DNA from: Alteromonadaceae bacterium
GTDB lineage: Bacteria > Pseudomonadota > Gammaproteobacteria > Enterobacterales > Alteromonadaceae
NCBI GenBank assembly: GCA_016765535.1
Contig: JAESPQ010000022.1
Span: 1 to 63,705, forward strand
DNA length: 63,705 bases
Direction: 5' to 3'
Shown: positions 42,880 through 50,771 of the stretch, one piece after another
Layout: every line of letters begins with the position of its first letter
Numbering within the stretch: the first letter of the stretch is position 1
Program-made: the position numbers and the translations under genes
The notes under the pieces: generated by a model
Databases searched by the model: none
What the model saw: only the letters and a program-made list of their open reading frames with translations
What the model was told of the DNA's origin: nothing

Positions 42880-43278
42880 TTAACGCCCTGTAACACCAAA
42901 GACCGCAGGCCCGCCCATAATGCTGTAAATGTCCTCTATTTCAAGCGTTAAGAGGTTTTTAATTGCTAGCCTTAGTCTCACATTGGCTAGCTGTGCGCGG
43001 TACATCTGCGACGCTGTGCCGAACGTGTGGAACTCTTGCCCTGTGTAGCTGTGCTGCGCCGTCACCCGGGCGATGAAGGCCACATACCCGGCCTGTGATT
43101 CGACCACGGCCCCGGCTAGTAATTCATCGGCTACCATGCGAGCCGCTAGACATTGTACTTCGGTATACATAGGACACTCTAGGCGGGCCGCTGGGGCTCT
43201 TTGTTCCTTAGCGACCCCAGTGCTAGGGGTACTAGCATTAAACGGCGCTATGGGCTTTCTAGGGGGTGTATATTTCAT
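42880..43278 (-). CDS. hypothetical protein
   Basis: 132 aa from ATG 43278 (GAGG upstream). Pro/Ala-rich N-terminus, then helical (ECPMYTEVQCLAARMVADEL). Not recognised. It separates the two repeat clusters. Confidence 0.55.
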   Translation of the reverse strand: MKYTPPRKPIAPFNASTPSTGVAKEQRAPAARLECPMYTEVQCLAARMVADELLAGAVVESQAGYVAFIARVTAQHSYTGQEFHTFGTASQMYRAQLANVRLRLAIKNLLTLEIEDIYSIMGGPAVFGVTGR

Positions 43279-43634
43279 GTTGTGTGCCTCGTTTCGGTTT
43301 GTTGGGTGTACTACTGCCAAAGGAGCCACAGAGGCCCCAGATTAAAATCAGAATTGTGCGCCATACAGGGCAAAAATTACCGCCCGGGCAAATTATTAAC
43401 CGCGTTTAAATCTTGCGGGCTTTTGAGTTTTGAAAATATCAATTTTATAGGGTGAAAAATTCGCTCCCAGACTTTTTATAGGTCGGAAAAATTCACCCCA
43501 GAAAATTATTATCTCGAAAAAATTCGCCCCGGGTTTTGACTGTCTCGGAAAAATTCCCCCCAGACATTCACAGGTAGCAAAATTTTCATTTTTAGAGCTG
43601 TCTAGGGCCTATGATAGCACCCCTGATAATCGAC
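43279..43634. repeat. non-coding stretch with iteron-like repeats
   Basis: No gene seen. Four direct repeats of GAAAAATTCNCCCCAG start at 43454, 43486, 43516 and 43548, i.e. 30-32 bp apart or about three helical turns; a weaker fifth (GCAAAATTTTC) follows near 43577. The block is A-tract rich. This looks like a protein-binding iteron set, as in replication origins or operators. Confidence 0.75.
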
Positions 43635-44066
43635 CTATAGGTAGGTGTGTTGCTTTGCTATATCGGTTATAAATATGACGTCTTGACCATCGTGTCGGGA
43701 ACCGCTCGCGCATTTGGGCGCAGTGTCGCAACCTTCACCCAATTGGAACGCACACCCGGCGCATTGATCTATGACGTTGGCGGGGTCTTGGCGCTTGGAT
43801 AAGTCCACGGGAACCACTAAGGCTATAACACCATTAGCAATCGTATAACGTGGTTTTTGGTGGCTCTCTAGCGGCGTTAATAAATAGACCTGCTCATAGC
43901 TAAAAAACCATGTTGTCGATACTCTCGCGAGTGTGCCGACCGGGTGTGGAAACGTTACAAGGAATCCGCCCGCGTCGGGCTTGTGGTCGCCGTATAGTGT
44001 CGCGCCCTCCCATGTGCTAGAGAATGAAAAATTGCTTTTTAAAAGTATTAGGCGTTGCTTAGACAT
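43635..44066 (-). CDS. hypothetical protein with C4 cluster
   Basis: 143 aa from ATG 44066 (GGAG upstream). C-terminal CAGCAFQLGEGCDTAPKC then RHDGQDVIFITD matches a phage/prophage pattern 'C.gCaF....C......C...gR.Dg..ViF', probably metal-binding. The N-terminal part is beta-rich. Confidence 0.6.
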   Translation of the reverse strand: MSKQRLILLKSNFSFSSTWEGATLYGDHKPDAGGFLVTFPHPVGTLARVSTTWFFSYEQVYLLTPLESHQKPRYTIANGVIALVVPVDLSKRQDPANVIDQCAGCAFQLGEGCDTAPKCASGSRHDGQDVIFITDIAKQHTYL

Positions 44067-44136
44067 GGGGCTTACTCCGTTAAAATGTGCTGATACCACC
44101 AAAGGCCGCAGAAGCGGCTTGTGAGGGTGTTTAATA

Positions 44137-44451
44137 TTAGTCGTGTTGGTAACTGGAATACATCGCGTTATCTCGTATCTGTGCGTTGTAGTGGGCTAGG
44201 GTGTGAATCGCCGCGATTGCTTCCGAGTCTTCGAAAGTTGCCACAACCGCCGACTCGTTAAGCGTTACTATTTTGCCCGGTTCCGTGGGCTTGAACGCTT
44301 GTTCTATTAGGTACGTTGTGCGCCTGTGCTCTATCAGAGCGGATACTGTGCGGAGGGTCTTAAAAATCCACCAACCGCGGCTAGCTGTGCGAGTTTCCAA
44401 AGTGTACCCGCGGACCGTTGACGCTTTTATATTCCGTGTGAGTATTGGCAT
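44137..44451 (-). CDS. hypothetical protein
   Basis: 104 aa from ATG 44451 (GGGGGTCAC upstream); a longer ORF to 44688 covers the 50-aa gene below and is not credible. Basic N-terminal half (LTRNIKASTVRGYTLETRTA). Not recognised. Confidence 0.55.
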   Translation of the reverse strand: MPILTRNIKASTVRGYTLETRTASRGWWIFKTLRTVSALIEHRRTTYLIEQAFKPTEPGKIVTLNESAVVATFEDSEAIAAIHTLAHYNAQIRDNAMYSSYQHD

Positions 44452-44459
44452 GTGACCCC

Positions 44460-44612
44460 CTAACCCATAGCCGCGGCTAGGTTTAAAACTGAATATGAAA
44501 CGCTTGTTGTAAGTTCTAACGCTGCGTATACGATTGTTGCTAATGCAACGCCTAATTTTACTAGTGTTTCGCCTGTTAATTCTGAGATGAAGTTGCTGAT
44601 TGATGAAAACAT
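44460..44612 (-). CDS. 50-aa hydrophobic protein
   Basis: MFSSISNFISELTGETLVKL then GVALATIVYAALELTTSV: membrane-prone helix. RBS CGGAG and leader AACAAATT-ATG are identical to those of 48403 and 49856 genes. First gene after promoter 44657-44684. Confidence 0.6.
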   Translation of the reverse strand: MFSSISNFISELTGETLVKLGVALATIVYAALELTTSVSYSVLNLAAAMG

Positions 44613-44656
44613 AATTTGTTACTCCGTTGTTTGATTGGGTTTGCCTTACACAACTA

Positions 44657-44684
44657 AGAATAGTACACCGTTGGCAAACCGCAA
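44657..44684 (-). promoter_or_regulatory. conserved early promoter
   Basis: -35 TTGCGG (44679-44684), 16 bp, -10 TATTCT (44657-44662) then TAG. The leader from -10 to ATG is nearly the same as that at 49857-49906. Confidence 0.65.
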
Positions 44685-44697
44685 ACATTATTTAAAA

Positions 44698-45180
44698 TTA
44701 AATCATACAATGCCCGGGAGGCTTGAGACTAAACTCCGCATAGCGTCCGACCACGTCGCCGGATGTTGGGCCCGGGTCAACGTCGTGGACCACTCGCAAA
44801 AGTTCCACCGTGGGGGCGTCGCATAGGCTGTGTTCTAGTTCCATTAAATCCCAAAGGCGGGCAATGGTCGCCAATTGGTTATAGGTCCACCGTTCGCCCT
44901 TTGGCAGGCTGTCCACATAGGCGGTTAACTCCGCGTTCATAGATGAAAGGCGGCTTACTAACTCCGCTTGTGTTTGGTCGCAGGGGTGGAGCTGTCCGGG
45001 GTGGAATGGTCCCGGGTCTATCTCCGACACGCTGCCCGCATCCAGTACAAAACCGGGGACCTCTTCCGAGCCATAAGGGGCAGCCATTATACGACTGGCA
45101 GACATTGAACGGCGGCCCGTCTTGTGATGCGGGATGTGTGGCGCTAGGGCCGTTTTATAAAATTCTAGTTGATTGTTCAT
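44698..45180 (-). CDS. hypothetical protein
   Basis: 160 aa; Pro/His-rich N-terminal half, then a helical part (DLMELEHSLCDAPTVELLRV). Not recognised. Confidence 0.55.
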   Translation of the reverse strand: MNNQLEFYKTALAPHIPHHKTGRRSMSASRIMAAPYGSEEVPGFVLDAGSVSEIDPGPFHPGQLHPCDQTQAELVSRLSSMNAELTAYVDSLPKGERWTYNQLATIARLWDLMELEHSLCDAPTVELLRVVHDVDPGPTSGDVVGRYAEFSLKPPGHCMI

Positions 45181-45195
45181 GTGGTGGTGTCCTTT

Positions 45196-45465
45196 TTACT
45201 GAGTTAAAAAATGTTGTTCGTGGGCGTTAATTTCGCGACGCAGGGCCCGGGCACTAGGGCAATCAATTATAACTAGGTCCCCTTCACAATATGAATATAA
45301 GTGATTGTCGCCGCGGTTCACGTAGCAGGCTGTTAAACCGTCATCATAGATTCTTTCGTGTGCGGCGTTGGCGTTGGTAAACCCTATAAAATGGTCGTGG
45401 CTGGGACAGTGTGAACGCTGTATAAGTGCGCCCGCTTTTGTGTGTTCAATGTTAGCTTTTAACAT
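45196..45465 (-). CDS. hypothetical His/Cys-rich protein
   Basis: 89 aa with scattered His and Cys (RSHCPSHDHF … CYVNRGDNHLYSYCEGD). Not recognised. Confidence 0.5.
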   Translation of the reverse strand: MLKANIEHTKAGALIQRSHCPSHDHFIGFTNANAAHERIYDDGLTACYVNRGDNHLYSYCEGDLVIIDCPSARALRREINAHEQHFLTQ

Positions 45466-45522
45466 GGGGGGTTATCCTTAAATGATTTGAAAGGGGGGCC
45501 ATTTTGACCCCGGGCCGGGCGG

Positions 45523-46068
45523 CTATTTATTCCAAATTACAGAAGCGTGAGCGCCGTTGCCTACGTGGTATTCTAGCGCGGTTAAACCTTGTTCGCCTTC
45601 TAAGTGGCTATAAAAACAAACGCCTTCCTCGTCTTCTTTGTCGTGTACTGCCCAACCGTGACAAGTACCCGCGCTCACTGTTACTTTACCCTCGTAACCT
45701 TCGTCTAGTGCTGTATCAATAAGGTGTAAAATGTTTGTCGCTATTTCGTTTGCAACGTCCGCAGCTAGAGAGCTAAAAGCTTGCCCAACAATTTCCCCGG
45801 CTTGTCTCATTACGGCTTGCATTGCGTCTGTACAACCTTCTAAATCATACTCGCTTTCGGTGTACTCATCCCAATCACTACCGCCGATAATGGCCCACGC
45901 TTCGTGGTAGTATGTCACGTCTGCGGTGCTGTCTTCTATTTCGCGGATTAGTTCTAAAACCATTTCGCTTATATCGTCGTGGTCTAAAGACGTATCAATA
46001 GTGAGGGTTGAAAGGTCAATGCTTGATTCAATGTTTGCGTAAAGGTTCGCGGGTGTGAAATCTGACAT
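45523..46068 (-). CDS. hypothetical acidic protein
   Basis: 181 aa, strongly acidic (IDTSLDHDDISEMVLELIRE; IGGSDWDEYTESEYDLEG). Early single-gene unit with its own promoter. The charge and expression would fit a DNA-mimic or anti-host protein, but no family is recognised. Confidence 0.6.
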   Translation of the reverse strand: MSDFTPANLYANIESSIDLSTLTIDTSLDHDDISEMVLELIREIEDSTADVTYYHEAWAIIGGSDWDEYTESEYDLEGCTDAMQAVMRQAGEIVGQAFSSLAADVANEIATNILHLIDTALDEGYEGKVTVSAGTCHGWAVHDKEDEEGVCFYSHLEGEQGLTALEYHVGNGAHASVIWNK

Positions 46069-46112
46069 AATGTTGTACTCCGTTGTGGTGTTGGTTTGGT
46101 CTTACACTTTTA

Positions 46113-46140
46113 AATATAGTCTGCTTTTCCGAGAGTGCAA
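46113..46140 (-). promoter_or_regulatory. conserved early promoter
   Basis: -35 TTGCAC (46135-46140), 16 bp, -10 TATATT (46113-46118) then TAAA. AAATAAAG upstream. Drives 45523..46068. Confidence 0.75.
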
Positions 46141-46188
46141 ACTTTATTTGAAAATGACCCGGAAGCGTCCCCCGGGCCGGGTGTGGAA

Positions 46189-46392
46189 CTAGCCGCCTAC
46201 GACGACAATCGAATCACCTTCTTTCGCGATGTACTGACTGTGTCCAACATGTTCTAGCGTAACCCCGCGGCAACCGTAGCGGCTAACCTCGCTATCTGCT
46301 TCTACTTGTACCGCCTCTTCTGTGCCAATGTAAATAGTTTCGTTTTGATTGCCGTTAACGGTGGTAAACGTTGCTCTGAATATTGAAGACAT
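46189..46392 (-). CDS. small beta-rich hypothetical protein
   Basis: 67 aa (FRATFTTVNGNQNETIYIGT…). Leader ...CGGAGTACTAAATT-ATG resembles those of neighbouring genes. Not recognised. Confidence 0.55.
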   Translation of the reverse strand: MSSIFRATFTTVNGNQNETIYIGTEEAVQVEADSEVSRYGCRGVTLEHVGHSQYIAKEGDSIVVVGG

Positions 46393-46407
46393 AATTTAGT
46401 ACTCCGA

Positions 46408-46761
46408 TTAATTTAATTGAACTAGTAAAGCGTTTAATTCTGCGCGTACTCGTGGCGGTGTGGTCGATTGCATAACGAGATATACTAGCGCGTCGCGTTG
46501 GCTTGTGCTGACTCGTACCGACGTAAAGCGGGCGAATGTTGGCACTACTTCCGAGTCGATAAAATCATAGTTGTGAGCGGCTTTGATGGCGTTGTTAACG
46601 TACTCGGTTTTCGTGTCGTAACGTGCGCCGCGTTGCTCGGTTTCTTTGGTGCGATTATTCATAATTACATAAGACCAAATAGAACCCCAGCGAACAATTA
46701 AAAATGATTCGGTCGCGGATTGTGCAACTAATACTTTAGCGTCAAAGTCTGAAATATTCAT
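46408..46761 (-). CDS. hypothetical protein
   Basis: 117 aa, alpha/beta (FLIVRWGSIWSYVIMNNRTK). Own promoter and CGGAGTA RBS. Not recognised. Confidence 0.55.
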   Translation of the reverse strand: MNISDFDAKVLVAQSATESFLIVRWGSIWSYVIMNNRTKETEQRGARYDTKTEYVNNAIKAAHNYDFIDSEVVPTFARFTSVRVSTSQRDALVYLVMQSTTPPRVRAELNALLVQLN

Positions 46762-46805
46762 AGGGTGGTACTCCGTTTAATTGATGATATTTGCCTAACA
46801 ATTTA

Positions 46806-46833
46806 AGTATAGTTAAGGATGGCGAAACCGCCA
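46806..46833 (-). promoter_or_regulatory. conserved early promoter, TGGCGG class
   Basis: -35 TGGCGG (46828-46833), 16 bp, -10 TATACT (46806-46811) then TAAAT. Drives 46408..46761. Confidence 0.7.
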
Positions 46834-46846
46834 CCCGGTAACGCAA

Positions 46847-47119
46847 TTAAACTGTAAAATTAATATTATGGTCGGGCTGCATAAAGTGGCGCTGCATTTG
46901 GAAGACAGGACACACCGCCCCGGCAAACATTTTCATGCCGGACATATTAAGCGGCGTTAACGTCATCGGGTCGCGGCTCTTAACTGAGTACACGCCTTTA
47001 ACGGTCGCGGGTAGGTTTTCGGAGAAGTCAAAAGCCCGGGCGTGTGTTGCAAAATATGTGCTTTCGTAGCCTTTGTGCCCGTGGTGCAATACTACATAGT
47101 TAACTGTGAATTTTCGCAT
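46847..47119 (-). CDS. hypothetical protein
   Basis: 90 aa from ATG 47119 (GAGGG upstream). Start MRKFTVNYVVLHHGHKGYES has the pattern of a small alpha/beta fold. Not recognised. Confidence 0.55.
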   Translation of the reverse strand: MRKFTVNYVVLHHGHKGYESTYFATHARAFDFSENLPATVKGVYSVKSRDPMTLTPLNMSGMKMFAGAVCPVFQMQRHFMQPDHNINFTV

Positions 47120-47172
47120 AATAAAACCCTCTAATGATTTGGATAGTGTGGACCCTTCCGGGCCCGGGTGGA

Positions 47173-47517
47173 CTAACAACGGCGGTCTTGCATTTGGCAG
47201 TAGAAACCATGTTCTACCCACGACCCCGTTTTTATTGTAACTAGTGAGCCATCGCGAAAATCTATGGTTAGGAATTCGCCTGTGCTGCTTATGTGGTGGA
47301 CCTCGTTTATATACTCGTTAACAAGGCAATCAAAAGCGACCTGAGCGGATGTTGTATAGCCTATGATGCTATTACGTTGCATATCTTTAAAGTGGGCTAG
47401 AGCGCGTCCGCCTGTAAATTTGAGGTCGTGCGCCGCTTGTTCAATGGCTTGTTTAGCAAGGATGCTTTCGAGGGTGGTGATTTGTGCGTTAATCACTTCG
47501 GGGGTGTAGTTGCTCAT
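47173..47517 (-). CDS. hypothetical protein
   Basis: 114 aa; N-terminal helices (VINAQITTLESILAKQAIEQ), C-terminal beta strands. Own promoter. Not recognised. Confidence 0.55.
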   Translation of the reverse strand: MSNYTPEVINAQITTLESILAKQAIEQAAHDLKFTGGRALAHFKDMQRNSIIGYTTSAQVAFDCLVNEYINEVHHISSTGEFLTIDFRDGSLVTIKTGSWVEHGFYCQMQDRRC

Positions 47518-47562
47518 AGTGTCGTACTCCGTTTGATTGATGTTGTTTGCCTTACCTAACTA

Positions 47563-47590
47563 AGTATAGGCGACGATTCCGAAACCGCCA
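47563..47590 (-). promoter_or_regulatory. conserved early promoter, TGGCGG class
   Basis: -35 TGGCGG (47585-47590), 16 bp, -10 TATACT (47563-47568) then TAG. Drives 47173..47517. Confidence 0.72.
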
Positions 47591-47594
47591 CATT

Positions 47595-47786
47595 TTATTT
47601 TAAAAGGTTTTTCTTTGCTGCCTTGTACACTGGGGACACGACGACCCAAACAAGCGCGATTAATAGCCCCGCACCTATTAGCACGTCCACAAAACGCCAC
47701 GCTAACCAGAGTGCAACCACAAGCGCAATATTGCCGGGTGCGTCCCCTTTGCGAGCCCTGCGGGATATGCCCGCATAGCCGCTCAT
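47595..47786 (-). CDS. small membrane protein
   Basis: 63 aa. Basic start, then two close hydrophobic spans (IALVVALWLAWRFVDVLIGA, LLIALVWVVV). Start overlaps the upstream stop by 1 bp. Confidence 0.6.
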   Translation of the reverse strand: MSGYAGISRRARKGDAPGNIALVVALWLAWRFVDVLIGAGLLIALVWVVVSPVYKAAKKNLLK

Positions 47787-48403
47787 TAGCTAGCCCCTTT
47801 ACACTGTGCCACGGTCCAAGTAAACGACGCCTTGGCTAACTCTACAACGCTTTGTTGTATGAGTCTATCCATATCCTTTTTTGCTACCGGGTGCCCTGCG
47901 CTATACGCTTGTATCACTATTTCGGGCGTGGTGTTGTTGTGTGTGGCGAATAGCTCGGTTGCTTCTTTCAATATCGCGGCCATTGCATCAGGTGTATTAA
48001 TGATGGTTAGACAGCGGGTGACTAGCATCGCGTTAGCTGTGCTCTGTACTTGCTCATTGGTAAGGTTTAACGCGTCGCCTGCTGCTTTCATATTGGCGGT
48101 TGGTGCAGTTCGTGCCGCAGTCTCTAGGGCTTCCTGATAACGTAGGAATACAGTGTATAAACCGTTAATTTCACGGGCTGACCATACACATTGATATGAT
48201 TCGCACATGCTAGACAAGTAACCGCAGTTTTCAACGTCAAACTCGTTTGTTAAAAGGTCTGTGAGGTTAGCGTGTGCGCTTGTTCCTTTGTTGGCACAGG
48301 CTAACATGCCTTTTAAAATCGTTTCCTCTTCTGCGTTGTGGATGCCATCAATAAAGTTTTGAAGAGCGGCTAATTTAGTTAGTGAGCTTTGCGAATATGA
48401 CAT
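47786..48403 (-). CDS. hypothetical helical protein
   Basis: 205 aa, all-helical (QNFIDGIHNAEEETILKGML…). RBS CGGAG with AACAAATT leader. Not recognised. Confidence 0.55.
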   Translation of the reverse strand: MSYSQSSLTKLAALQNFIDGIHNAEEETILKGMLACANKGTSAHANLTDLLTNEFDVENCGYLSSMCESYQCVWSAREINGLYTVFLRYQEALETAARTAPTANMKAAGDALNLTNEQVQSTANAMLVTRCLTIINTPDAMAAILKEATELFATHNNTTPEIVIQAYSAGHPVAKKDMDRLIQQSVVELAKASFTWTVAQCKGAS

Positions 48404-48446
48404 AATTTGTTACTCCGTTTGTGTGTGTTGTTTGCCTAACAATTTA

Positions 48447-48474
48447 AGTATAGGACACTTCCCAGCATCCGCCA
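48447..48474 (-). promoter_or_regulatory. conserved early promoter, TGGCGG class
   Basis: -35 TGGCGG (48469-48474), 16 bp, -10 TATACT (48447-48452) then TAAATTG. Drives 47786..48403. Confidence 0.72.
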
Positions 48475-48482
48475 CTAAATAA

Positions 48483-48680
48483 CTAAATTAGGTCCGCCAT
48501 GGTGGCCGGGTGACACTTCCGCCAATCGGCAAAGTCAACCAAGTCTGACACCGTGAAACCGTTCTCTAGCAATTTATCACACGCCTCGTCAAAGGTTAGG
48601 CCCGCTTTAAAATGTCGCACTGTTTGCGCTCTGATACGTTCGTTAATGGTCCCCGGGGGAACTAGTGTTAGTGATGGCAT
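48483..48680 (-). CDS. small hypothetical protein
   Basis: 65 aa. Helical, possible HTH (LTFDEACDKLLENGFTVSDL). Not recognised. Confidence 0.5.
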   Translation of the reverse strand: MPSLTLVPPGTINERIRAQTVRHFKAGLTFDEACDKLLENGFTVSDLVDFADWRKCHPATMADLI

Positions 48681-48689
48681 GTGATACCC

Positions 48690-48881
48690 CTATATAAAAG
48701 AATTGGAATGGCTAACCCAACATTGAACCCACACTATTGACGGGTGACGGTCGCGGATTGTTAACGCCCTTAATCGGGCTTGTTCGCGGTTCTGTGGAGT
48801 CTTAAAAAAGACCTCTTTATTAGTGCGCCCGGTACGATGAAATAAAATGCTTGTGACGTCGTTTTTGTCTTGGTTTCGCAT
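48690..48881 (-). CDS. small basic hypothetical protein
   Basis: 63 aa, basic (FHRTGRTNKEVFFKTPQNRE). 9 bp after its neighbour. Not recognised. Confidence 0.5.
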   Translation of the reverse strand: MRNQDKNDVTSILFHRTGRTNKEVFFKTPQNREQARLRALTIRDRHPSIVWVQCWVSHSNSFI

Positions 48882-48884
48882 GGT

Positions 48885-49856
48885 CTATACCCCGCCTTGT
48901 AAGTCAATTAAATAAGCGTTAATAACATCGTAGTCACCGTGTATAACGTAATGGCCTAGGCAATCATATAGCGCCCGGGTATCGAACCCACGGCGCAGGT
49001 TAACAATGTAATAGCCTAACGTGTTTATGATGGCGTTAGGGCTACCCGGGCGGCCGTTGTTTGGTTGGTACGCAAACAGGTTACGCGGTAGCTCTTTTAG
49101 TGTTGGCGTGAAATGGTAGCCCGGGAGATGGCCCCCAATATAATTCATCTCTAACACGCTTTCAATCATCGCCTGTCTTCTGCGGTTCCCGTCGATTAAA
49201 GGGCGCATATCTATTACGATTTTACAATCTATCCCGGTTAGTGTGGCGCTCAGTGCGTTCTCTTCTGCGGTGGCGCAGTCGATACATATTAGAGCTGTTA
49301 CCCACGCGCTAGCGGTCATCTCGTCGGTTTTACAATAGCCCTCACATGCTGGGCAGAAGTGCGGTGCGTCGTGGTCGTTAATGGTGTCTAACGCTTTCGG
49401 TGGGTTGGCTTCATAGTCTGCTTTATCGCTCGCGCAGTCTGGGCAAATCAACATATCCCAGTCAGTGGAGAACGTTAGGCCGTTGCTGTGACATTCACAG
49501 TTAAGACAGTATCCGCTTGTTGCTGCGGCTTCTCTTACTTTCACGGCTGCGATACGTGCGGCGGTGTCTGCTTTATTATGTGCAACCTTAGCGGCTATCT
49601 CTTTTTCTGTCTGTGCTACGTCGTCAGCGGTCACAGAGATAATTAACATTAGTTCGTCATTGCTCATTGTCGCTTTATGAAAACGACGTTCTAGCGAGCG
49701 ACCACCGCTTAACTCTTGCGACCACATAACATAGTAACATTTGGTTTCGCGGGCTAGTTTGCAATCAATGCTTTTACCTGTGTAAGTGTTAACGATTCGG
49801 AAGGTGTTAACCTCTGGGCTTGCTAGGGTAGATAGTGCGCGGTGGTGTAGTTGCAT
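48885..49856 (-). CDS. zinc-finger hypothetical protein, first early gene
   Basis: 323 aa. Two four-Cys sets: CLNCECH … CPDCASD and CPACEGYC … CIDCATA, suggesting two zinc ribbons, after a helix with Ala/Lys repeats. C-terminal part contains VIDMRPLIDGNRRRQAMIES and AYQPNNGRPGSPNAI. As the first gene leftward of the non-coding control region, with its own promoter, it is probably expressed soon after entry; a host-takeover or regulatory role is inferred. Confidence 0.6.
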   Translation of the reverse strand: MQLHHRALSTLASPEVNTFRIVNTYTGKSIDCKLARETKCYYVMWSQELSGGRSLERRFHKATMSNDELMLIISVTADDVAQTEKEIAAKVAHNKADTAARIAAVKVREAAATSGYCLNCECHSNGLTFSTDWDMLICPDCASDKADYEANPPKALDTINDHDAPHFCPACEGYCKTDEMTASAWVTALICIDCATAEENALSATLTGIDCKIVIDMRPLIDGNRRRQAMIESVLEMNYIGGHLPGYHFTPTLKELPRNLFAYQPNNGRPGSPNAIINTLGYYIVNLRRGFDTRALYDCLGHYVIHGDYDVINAYLIDLQGGV

Positions 49857-49900
49857 AATTTGTTACTCCGTTGTGATGATTGGTTTGCCTTACACAACTA

Positions 49901-49928
49901 ATGATAGTACAGGTATGGAAAAGCGCCA
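49901..49928 (-). promoter_or_regulatory. conserved early promoter, TGGCGC variant
   Basis: -35 TGGCGC (49923-49928), 16 bp, -10 TATCAT (49901-49906) then TAG. Most upstream promoter of the leftward transcription. Confidence 0.68.
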
Positions 49929-50363
49929 CTATATAGGCAAATAAAGTTAATCCCCTAGGGCCCGGAAGCAGGACGGACGCCCCACGGCTGCTAGGGCCTT
50001 TTTGAAACCCTTCTATATAAGCACATTTAAAACGCTCTAGGGCCTCCCGGGCCGCTTCTGTGTCGGACCCTTCCGGGGCTCTGGGGAACCTTTAACGCTT
50101 CCGGGGCTCTGAGCTAATTAAGTGTATGGACAGGCTGTTTTACACACTCCGGGGCCTATAGGGCGGCTCTCTGGGGCCTCTCTGTGCGGGGGCTGGGTAC
50201 GATCTCCAAAGCAACTAGGCCAATGGATAAGGCAGGCACATAGTCCAATTACTTCAATGACTTACATGTGATACACGCGCCCTGTGCTATGGTCATCATA
50301 AGGCCCCTGTGCTGCTTATTAGCCTTTCATGTGGTGATAGTATCTAAGGGTCTATTTCTCAGG

Positions 50364-50388
50364 TGGGAAATGGACAGAGACAGTGGAC
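50364..50388. repeat. outer inverted repeat, left arm (25 bp)
   Basis: Begins TGGGAAATGGACAGAG and ends CAGTGGAC; exact reverse complement of 50747-50771. Confidence 0.95.
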
Positions 50389-50492
50389 GCGCTAAGTGTC
50401 TGATTAGTATGGTGTTAGTGGTGGTTAATTCTTTAGCTCTCTAAAGGATTAAAAGAATAATAGTATAAGTAACAGTAAGTTAAAAGTTATTA

Positions 50493-50515
50493 GGTCTTGA
50501 GTATCATTTAGAAAA
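50493..50515. repeat. inner inverted repeat, left arm (23 bp)
   Basis: Begins GGTCTTGAGTATC and ends ATTTAGAAAA; exact reverse complement of 50621-50643. Confidence 0.95.
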
Positions 50516-50620
50516 GTATTAGATAGAGTTAGTTTATCCCTGTATAGGTCACATTCCCAATAATTAATATAGTCACAGGGCCCTAGAACGCTAACCCCGG
50601 GAGCCCTAGAGCACAGTAAT

Positions 50621-50643
50621 TTTTCTAAATGATACTCAAGACC
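50621..50643. repeat. inner inverted repeat, right arm (23 bp)
   Basis: Partner of 50493-50515; the loop is about 105 bp. Centre of symmetry at 50568. Confidence 0.95.
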
Positions 50644-50746
50644 ATGAAAGTTGTAAGTCATTGAAACCTATATGGCTATGGCTCCCAGCTCTAGAGCGTC
50701 CACCTGTGCGGGCTGTGTAACGTGTTGTAATCATTGGCGTTCGTGT

Positions 50747-50771
50747 GTCCACTGTCTCTGTCCATTTCCCA
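50747..50771. repeat. outer inverted repeat, right arm (25 bp)
   Basis: Partner of 50364-50388. Centre of symmetry 50567.5, the same as the inner pair. Confidence 0.95.

Noticed and set aside
44452-44688. N-terminal extension of the 44137-44451 gene
   Set aside because: The extension crosses a promoter and a separate 50-aa gene with a conserved RBS leader.
50449-50661. 70-aa minus-strand ORF in the non-coding region
   Set aside because: It spans the inner inverted repeat, has no RBS and a low-complexity end (FNLLLLILLFF).
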